Of a stretch of 21,739 nucleotides of DNA, positions 16,110-21,739 are shown piece after piece. The notes beneath the pieces are model-generated. The model saw only the letters and a program-made list of their open reading frames with translations, ran no database searches and was not told the DNA's origin. Location of the stretch: NCBI GenBank assembly GCA_026770575.1, contig MU657175.1, positions 79,200 through 100,938 on the forward strand, written 5' to 3'. Origin of the DNA: Pelagophyceae sp. CCMP2097. Its lineage: Eukaryota; Sar; Pelagophyceae. The position numbers and the translations under genes are program-made. The first letter of the stretch is position 1. The number at the start of each line of letters is the position of its first letter.

Positions 16110-16857
16110 AATCGCCGCCGCGGCTCTAGCCAAGGCGGATGCGCGGCCCGCGGTGCCCGACGGCCACGCCAAAACGAAGAGCCGGCTCGCTAGCGCGCTG
16201 GCCACCCTCGAGCTTGCAGGTAAACTGGTCCCGACGGACCTTCTACAAACCCTCTACAATTGTATAGAGTCTTCTACGACCCTCCAGATGGTCTTTCGAG
16301 GCCTTTGGGCCGCCTCTTCACACGGCACCCTCGTTCGACGATGCCTGCAAACGGCCCTTTTCGACGGTAGGGTGTCTATATTGTAGGGATCCACAGACGG
16401 GCCCTCCAAAAAGGGCCCTCGTTCGAGCACCGCCTTTTGGACCGGCCTTGTGGGCGGTCCGGTGAGCGCGCTGGGCCAGGTCCTCAATGGCTGTCCCTAT
16501 AGGGGATCCTTGTAGGTCGTCCTTTGGAAGGGCCCACGGACGGGCCCGTCTCCGGCGGGCCTTCTGGGCTGCCCCTAGGACGGTCCGTCAAGAAAGGCCC
16601 CTCGTTCGAATTGCCTTGATGAGGGCCTCGTGCGGCCCGCCAAGCTGCGATTCGGGTTTGACGGTCATGCCCTTTGAGGGCCGTGGAGTGTGGCAAGCTT
16701 TCTGCCGTGGACTCCACCGAGCCTCGCGGCCCTGTGCCGCGCCGCCGTGGCCCCGCGCCGCGGGAGCCGCGGCAGGCGCCGCGCCTGCCGCCTCTTGCCA
16801 CGAGGCGGACATTCCGAGGGACGGTCCTCCCGACGGGTTCCGAGCGCCCGCTGCGGC
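16110..16857. repeat. Gene-free GGCC-rich degenerate repeats
   Basis: Loose GGGCCCTC / GGTCC motifs. CCTCGTTCGA occurs three times (about 16329, 16423 and 16608), twice as AAGGSCCCTCGTTCGA. The third dispersed-repeat copy (GATTCGGGTTTGACGGTCAT and following bases, 16649-16675) lies inside. No gene supported. Confidence 0.5.
16649..16675 (+). repeat. Dispersed repeat core, copy C
   Basis: GATTCGGGTTTGACGGTCAT followed by GCCCTTT matches the centre of copies A and B. Only this core is recognisable. Confidence 0.55.
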
Positions 16858-19800
16858 TCACGATACTTTATCGGGTTTCGTGGCCGTACCGATAGGCGTG
16901 CGCCGGGCCGCAGTTGGAGTCACGCGCGGTTCGGCCGCGCGGGCCTCTGCCCAGTCGAGATCCGGCCTCGCTCTCCGGACGTTATGCAGTGCCGCGAGGA
17001 GACCATTTGCGGATGGCGCTTGGAGTTTTGACAGGACTTGCTTCAGCTGCGGAACGTCTTCGTCGCACAAATCTTCGACGCGAGCGTCGAGCGCCTGCCC
17101 CAGCGCCGCAAACAGCACAGGCGCCTCGACTTCCGCCGATGCAAACGCCCACAGCGTGTCTGTGATTTCGCGCGCGGAAAAGAGGTCCGTCTGTGCGCGA
17201 GCTGCGGACGCGGCGGCGTCGAACAGCGACGGCGATGCAAAACCAACAGCCGCAAAGGCCCAGACGAGGCTTGATAGGTCTTGCGGCTCAAACGCCCACA
17301 TCTTCTTGGGCGCTTCGGCGGCGACTGCTTCGAAAAGTAAAGGCGATGCGACGCCCGCGGCCGCGTACGCGCGCACCATGGCGGCCATCTCTCGCGGGGT
17401 GAACGCATTAATCTTCTTCGACGCTTCCGCACCGATTTCTTCGAACAACGCCCCGTGCAGGGCCCCGGCCTTTGCAGCTTCTGCACGGGGCCCGGCCTTT
17501 GCAGCTTGGACGATTTTAGAAAGGTCGTGTGCTGTCACCGCGGCCATCTTGCCCGACGCTGCCACCGCCTCGAACAACGCCGGAGCTTCGATGCCCGCCT
17601 CGGCGTACGCCCAAACAATGTCGGCGAGCTCGTGCGGTGCGCATAACGCCATCTTCGATGATTCCACGGCAACGGCTCCGAAGAGAGCCGGCGCCGCAAC
17701 GCCCGCCTTTGCAAAGGCCCGCACGGTGTTTGCGAGCTCTTGCGAAGTGGACGGTGCGATTTTCGTGTCTGCTTCCGCGGCGACGGCTTCAAACAGGAAC
17801 GGCGCTGCAAGTCCAGCCTTTGCAAAGGCCCAGGCCGTGTTGGCAAGGTCCTGCGATGTAAACGTTTCCATCTTCTTCGGCGCTTCTGCGGCCACCGCTT
17901 CAAACAGCGCCGGCGCTCCCGCGCCCGCCGTCGCAAAGGCCCATGCCGTGTTGGCAAGGTCCTGCGAAGTGAAGACCGCAATCTTCTTCCGTGATTCTGC
18001 CGCCACAGCTTCAAACAACGACGGCGCTTCGACGCCCGCCTTTGCAAAGGCCCACGCCGAATCCGCGAGGTCGCGCGGTGCGTACGTCGCCATCTGCTCG
18101 GACGTTTTGACGGCTGACTCGACAGCTTTAAACAAAGCCGGCGCCGGGACGCCCGCCTTCGCAAAGGCCCAAATCAACCTCGCCACGTCGCCCGGTTTGA
18201 ACTGCGCCAGCTTCTTCGCAGCTTCCACCGCGACTGTTTCAAACACCAAAGGCGCTTGGAGACCCGCTTTTGCAAAGGCCCACGCCGTGCTCGACAGCGC
18301 TTGCGGGCTCATCATCCCAGCCTTCTTCACCACTTCCGCAGATAAAGCTTCGAACAACAACGGCACTTCAAACCCTGCCTTTGCAAACGCCCAGGCGATG
18401 CTCGCAAGCTCGCCCGCGTTAAACGCCTCCATCTTCTTCACCGCTTCGAAGGCCACCTTTTCAAAAAAATCCGGCGCTTCCACGCCCATCTTCGCAAAGG
18501 CCCAGCACGTCGTCGAAAGCTCCTGCGCTTTGAAAAGATGCATCTTCTTGACCGAAGCTGCAGCTAAACTTTCAAACAAGAAAGGCGCCGGGAAACCCGC
18601 CTTTGCAAAGGCCCACGCCGTGTTCGCCAACGCCTGGGCGTTGAACGTCGCCATCCTCTTCGAAGCCTCGAAAGAGACGGCGGTGAAGAGCAACGGCGCT
18701 TCAAAGCCCGCATTGCTAAAGGCCCAAGCCGTGTTTGCGAGGTTTTGCGCGGTGAACGTCGTGATCTTATTCGGGACTTGGGCTGAAACAGCTTCAAAGA
18801 GGTCGCGATTAGACCGACCCGCGCCCGCCGTCGAACAGGCCCAGACGGTGTTTGCGAGCTCTTGGGCGTTGAACGCTGCGATGTTCTTTTGAGCGACTTT
18901 CCCGATGTTGCGGAAGAGCGGCGTTGCCGCGACGCCGGCCTTTGCAAAGGCCCAGGCCGTGTTGGCGAGCTCTTGGGGTTTGAACTTGGCCATGTTCTTT
19001 TGGGATTGGGCGGCTTGGAAAAGCGCCGGGGCCGGAAAAGCGGCAGTGGCAAAGGCCCACAACAAATTCGAAATCTCTTGAGGTTTAAATGTCGGCATCT
19101 TCTTCGAAGATTCCAAGGCCACCCCGTGGAACAACGACGGCGCCTCGAAGCGCACCGTCGCAAATGCCCACGCCAGGTTTGCCAGCTCCTGCGGTTTAAA
19201 AGCCTCAATCTTCTTCAACGCCTCTGAAGAAACGCCTTCAAACAGCAACGGCGCGTGAAAGCCCGCCTTTGCAAAGGCCCACGCCGTGTTGGCCAGGTTC
19301 TGGGGCGTGAAGTGCGCCATCTTCTTGGTCGCTTCGGAAGCGACGGCGGTGAACAACAACGGGGCTTCAAAACCCGCCGTGGAGCAAGCCCACACCATGT
19401 TGGCGAGTTCTTGAGGTTTAAACGCCTCCATCTTCCTCGCCGCTTCAACGCCCACCGCTTGAAACAAGACCGGTGCCTGCATATCCGCCTTGGCAAAGGC
19501 CCACGCGGTGTTTGCGAGGTTTTGCGGAGTGAACTCTGAAACCTTTTGCACCGCTTCAACCGCCACCGCTTCAAACAGCGCCGGCGCTTTCAAGCCAGCG
19601 GTGGCAAAAGTCCAGACGGTGTTGGAGAGCTCTTGGGGTTTGAACGTTTGGATCTTGACACAGGCTTCAACAGCCATCAACTTGAATAAAGACCCATGTC
19701 TCCTCGCGTGCCCTGCAACGCAAAACGCCCACAGCGTGTTTGCAAAGTCCTGGGCGTTGAAGGCTTGGAGCTTAGAGGGGGCTGCGGCAGCCACTGCGTT

Positions 19801-20541
19801 GAAAAGCTTCACTGAATGAACCCCCCCCTTTGCAAAGGCCCACACCAACGTCGACAAGTGCATAGCCGTAAACGCCTCCAACCGGCCCTGCGCCGCCTCG
19901 GCCACGGCCTGGAACAAGACTAAAGCGGGGAAATTTCGGAGTCGGACGCAGCCGTTTACTGCCGCGCAAAGGTCGCGAGGTCGCCACTGCCTCGGATCCT
20001 TGGAAATGCTCTCCGCCGCCGCTTGAATGAGCTTAAAGGCGAGGGGCCTTTGCGGGACGCCGACGCCGAAAGTGCCGATGCGGTGTAAAGCGAGACTCAA
20101 GTTGTGAGAATCAAACACGTCAAAGAAGTCCCCCTTATTCTCAAATAAAGACAACACCGCCGACGCGTCCCGCGCCTCCGCCAGATCGCGACTCAACGCA
20201 ACAGCAGCAGTGCCCGCGGGCCTTCGAGCCTCAGAGTCTTCATAACGCGCGTTCGGCAACGAGACTTCCACCGCCACTTTTCGCCCGCCGACTTGCGAAC
20301 CGTTCAACCGTTCGCGCACGACCGCCACGTCCTGCGAATCGACGGTGACAAAGGCGAATCCGCGCGATTCGCCCGTCGGGGCGGTTGGGACTTTTATGGA
20401 ACGGACGTCGGCGACTGGTTCGAACACGGAGCGCAAAACGGCCTCGTCGGCGTCGAACGGTAAGCCATGCACGAACAACTTGACCGTGTCCGAGCGCGAC
20501 GCGCTAAAGTGACGCCATAGCGGCCGCCGCAGCGGCCGCAT
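16858..20541 (-). CDS. RRM plus 25-repeat OPR/HPR-like protein, 1227 aa, single exon
   Basis: Residues 1-18 (MRPLRRPLWRHFSASRSD) are arginine-rich with no acid before residue 18, typical of a mitochondrial presequence. An RRM occupies about 20-95, with RNP2-like KLFVHGLP (21-28) and RNP1-like RGFAFVTV (60-67). A cap region follows (NLSLALHRIG 147-156; QWRP 185-188). From 224 to about 1157 there are 25 tandem repeats of about 37 residues, consensus FxPQELANTAWAFAKAG, then APxLFEAVAxEAxKKM; first residues are near 224, 261, 300, 337, 374 and so on to 1121. A basic, unstructured tail (1185-1227) ends it. Alpha-solenoids of this class bind organellar RNA base by base; an RRM fused ahead is unusual. 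Likely role: maturation, stability or translation of a mitochondrial transcript. Start: A at -3; TGA stop. No RAP domain or nuclease. Confidence 0.92.
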   Translation of the reverse strand: MRPLRRPLWRHFSASRSDTVKLFVHGLPFDADEAVLRSVFEPVADVRSIKVPTAPTGESRGFAFVTVDSQDVAVVRERLNGSQVGGRKVAVEVSLPNARYEDSEARRPAGTAAVALSRDLAEARDASAVLSLFENKGDFFDVFDSHNLSLALHRIGTFGVGVPQRPLAFKLIQAAAESISKDPRQWRPRDLCAAVNGCVRLRNFPALVLFQAVAEAAQGRLEAFTAMHLSTLVWAFAKGGVHSVKLFNAVAAAAPSKLQAFNAQDFANTLWAFCVAGHARRHGSLFKLMAVEACVKIQTFKPQELSNTVWTFATAGLKAPALFEAVAVEAVQKVSEFTPQNLANTAWAFAKADMQAPVLFQAVGVEAARKMEAFKPQELANMVWACSTAGFEAPLLFTAVASEATKKMAHFTPQNLANTAWAFAKAGFHAPLLFEGVSSEALKKIEAFKPQELANLAWAFATVRFEAPSLFHGVALESSKKMPTFKPQEISNLLWAFATAAFPAPALFQAAQSQKNMAKFKPQELANTAWAFAKAGVAATPLFRNIGKVAQKNIAAFNAQELANTVWACSTAGAGRSNRDLFEAVSAQVPNKITTFTAQNLANTAWAFSNAGFEAPLLFTAVSFEASKRMATFNAQALANTAWAFAKAGFPAPFLFESLAAASVKKMHLFKAQELSTTCWAFAKMGVEAPDFFEKVAFEAVKKMEAFNAGELASIAWAFAKAGFEVPLLFEALSAEVVKKAGMMSPQALSSTAWAFAKAGLQAPLVFETVAVEAAKKLAQFKPGDVARLIWAFAKAGVPAPALFKAVESAVKTSEQMATYAPRDLADSAWAFAKAGVEAPSLFEAVAAESRKKIAVFTSQDLANTAWAFATAGAGAPALFEAVAAEAPKKMETFTSQDLANTAWAFAKAGLAAPFLFEAVAAEADTKIAPSTSQELANTVRAFAKAGVAAPALFGAVAVESSKMALCAPHELADIVWAYAEAGIEAPALFEAVAASGKMAAVTAHDLSKIVQAAKAGPRAEAAKAGALHGALFEEIGAEASKKINAFTPREMAAMVRAYAAAGVASPLLFEAVAAEAPKKMWAFEPQDLSSLVWAFAAVGFASPSLFDAAASAARAQTDLFSAREITDTLWAFASAEVEAPVLFAALGQALDARVEDLCDEDVPQLKQVLSKLQAPSANGLLAALHNVRRARPDLDWAEARAAEPRVTPTAARRTPIGTATKPDKVS

Positions 20542-20553
20542 TGTTAGAGGCAG

Positions 20554-20570
20554 GGCCCCTTAAAGGGGCC
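20554..20570. other. Palindrome 13 bp upstream of the large gene's ATG
   Basis: GGCCCCTT-A-AAGGGGCC is an 8-bp perfect inverted repeat with a one-base centre. In the transcript it would sit in the 5' leader. It could be regulatory or just one more GGCC-type repeat. Confidence 0.5.
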
Positions 20571-21100
20571 TGAGAAGAGGCCGCAACACCGGACACCTGC
20601 GCGCCGCCGTATCGGACACCTTCCCTGGCGGCGCCGGCACCGCGCCGCCGGGGACAGCGGCGCCGATGCCGGCTGCGACGGGAGCCTCGCGCGCGCCGCC
20701 GTCCCGGTGACGCTCGATGCGCCAATCAACGCGACCTGATTGGCGATAAGTCGAGAGACGGCTTGCTTCAAATCCACCCTGGCTGGAAACCGATTCCCAG
20801 CCTCCGTCCACGGCGGCCCCACGCAGTTTGCATCTTCAGCAAGGCGCCGCCGCATGGAGCCCCGCGCCCCACAGAGCCTCCCGTACGCAACAAGGGTGGA
20901 TTTGCCAGCGTGCTCAAAAATTTCCGACGCAGGATCCCAAGGATCTGCCGACTGCTGTGCCCTGTTCCCGTTGCCAAGGTGCGCGCCTCGCTTCAACTGC
21001 CGTGCCGACGGTCCATTCCAACACCCGCACCCCGAGCCGTTCCGACTGCTGCGTCGACGGCTGCGTCGACGGCAGTGCCCTGTGACGATGCCGAAGTGCC
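20571..21100. other. No firmly supported gene upstream of the large gene
   Basis: This holds the 5' flank of the minus-strand gene. Open frames on both strands are mostly proline/alanine/arginine-rich. One + frame has VPTAASTAASTAVP-like low complexity at about 21036-21080, a linker type often seen in real proteins, so an exon cannot be excluded. Confidence 0.35.
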
Positions 21101-21189
21101 ACGTGCCTCTCCGACTGCCGTGCCAGTGTCTGCGCACCATGCCGACCTTCCGTTCCGAGAGTCGCGCCGACGTCTGTTCCAACGCCCTG

Positions 21190-21324
21190 CTGCTGTTCCG
21201 ACAGCCGCGCCAACTTGAACGTCGGTTGCGCCGCGGCGGCAAGGACGAGGCCTCGCTGCGAGAGTACCTCGCCTACACGGAGTTCCACGGCCGCATGCTC
21301 CGCATCTACCACCCCACGTCATAG
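21190..21324 (+). CDS. Possible C-terminal exon of an unrecognised gene
   Basis: The frame ending at the TAG at 21322-21324 reads RQLERRLRRGGKDEASLREY and then LAYTEFHGRMLRIYHPTS. The last 30 or so residues look like genuine protein: amphipathic, aromatic-rich and not biased by repeats. Upstream frames are low-complexity, so exon boundaries are not clear and no family is recognised. Confidence 0.3.
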   Translation: MLFRQPRQLERRLRRGGKDEASLREYLAYTEFHGRMLRIYHPTS

Positions 21325-21647
21325 CGGCGCTTGAGAGCACACGCGCCCGTCGAGAGAACCCACCATATACCGTGACGACGAAAAGATGGGCGCCAATACT
21401 TTGTATAGCGCGATTCCCCGAGGCATGGCCCGCTGTCGTTCCATCCAGCGCGAGGTCGAGGCGGATCCGGTGCGGCAGGAGCCAGTGCCGTAACGACCCG
21501 CTGGGGGCAAGTGCTGGACCAATCATCAAATCAAGTTCAAGCTGGATCCAAACGGCGACTACGCCCGGCTGGGGGCTCTCCGGCGCACTCCCTGACCTCC
21601 TCTCCGTGCTCGACGCCTGACAGAGCATCGTTCTTGTACAATTGTTC

Positions 21648-21710
21648 AGGACCCGAAGGGTCCTTGCCGTTTATTCAACGTCAGTTTACGGCAAGGGCCC
21701 TTCGGGTCCT
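21648..21710. repeat. Near-perfect 23-bp inverted repeat (hairpin)
   Basis: The arms 21648-21670 and 21688-21710 pair over 23 bp with one mismatch (AGGACCCGAAGGGTCCTTGC against the complement of GGGCCCTTCGGGTCCT). The loop is 17 nt (TTATTCAACGTCAGTTT). Each arm itself contains the shorter palindrome GGACCCGAAGGGTCC or close to it. It may be a foldback element end or a structured RNA. CAATT occurs on both sides (21639 and 21733) but is too short to call a target duplication. Confidence 0.75.
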
Positions 21711-21739
21711 TTGATTGAAGGATTACCAGGGGCAATTAT

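Noticed and set aside
16487..18892. 801-aa plus-strand ORF as a gene
   Set aside because: It is exactly antisense to the intact RRM-solenoid gene, and its repeats mirror that gene's 111-nt period. No independent domain is visible.
20544..21242. 232-aa minus-strand ORF upstream of the large gene
   Set aside because: Arginine-rich ends, no domain, and its frame overlaps equally open plus-strand frames. It runs into the 5' flank of the large gene.
21648..21710. Bacterial rho-independent terminator
   Set aside because: The stem is GC-rich but the loop is 17 nt, there is no real T-run after it, and the window is eukaryotic.
1..21739. tRNA, rRNA or other structured RNA genes
   Set aside because: I looked for tRNA-like A/B-box pairs with acceptor stems and for rRNA signature stretches and found none convincing by eye.

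Overview
This window looks like nuclear DNA of a GC-rich microbial eukaryote. The evidence is small GT-AG introns, organelle-type helical-repeat proteins with an N-terminal presequence, a six-transmembrane Frag1/DRAM-type gene, and extensive minisatellites and short terminal-inverted-repeat elements. There are no operons or Shine-Dalgarno-led gene runs. Repeat proteins of this kind and compact introns occur in algae of the stramenopile/alveolate type (a pelagophyte such as Aureococcus would fit), but the taxonomic label is inference.

Layout. 1-1057: a three-copy minisatellite and one arm of a 225-bp inverted duplication; no gene supported. 1058-2150 (+): a four-exon Frag1/DRAM/Sfk1-family membrane protein with introns of 59, 71 and 72 nt. 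2400-2665 (-): coding-like fragments, possibly an OB-fold protein. 2736-3112: a 377-bp MITE with 17-bp perfect terminal inverted repeats and an 8-bp target duplication (hAT-like). 3150-5700: duplications, two related minisatellites (13-bp and 12-bp units) and three copies of a roughly 200-bp dispersed element bounded by AGGAGCAG/CTGCTCCT. 5688-6931 (-): 3' exons of an OPR/HPR-like helical-repeat protein; a matching N-terminal exon lies at 10462-10752, which implies a 3.5-kb intron made almost wholly of the repeats at 6932-10461. 10753-13100: no supported gene; poly-C tracts and further repeat copies. 13100-15910 (-): coding-like segments of a membrane protein with four hydrophobic segments (possibly Cys-loop-channel-like), interrupted by stops and frame changes. 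16110-16850: degenerate GGCC-rich repeats. 16858-20541 (-): the largest gene, 1227 aa, with a mitochondrial-type presequence, an RRM and about 25 tandem 37-residue repeats. 20542-21739: low complexity, a possible + strand C-terminal exon, and a near-perfect 23-bp hairpin.

Working together. The two helical-repeat genes are paralogous in architecture (same cap region, then 37-residue repeats) and probably act on organellar RNA. The rest of the window is shaped mainly by repeat amplification, which fills one intron, has probably supplied sequence to another, and lies beside genes that look decayed.
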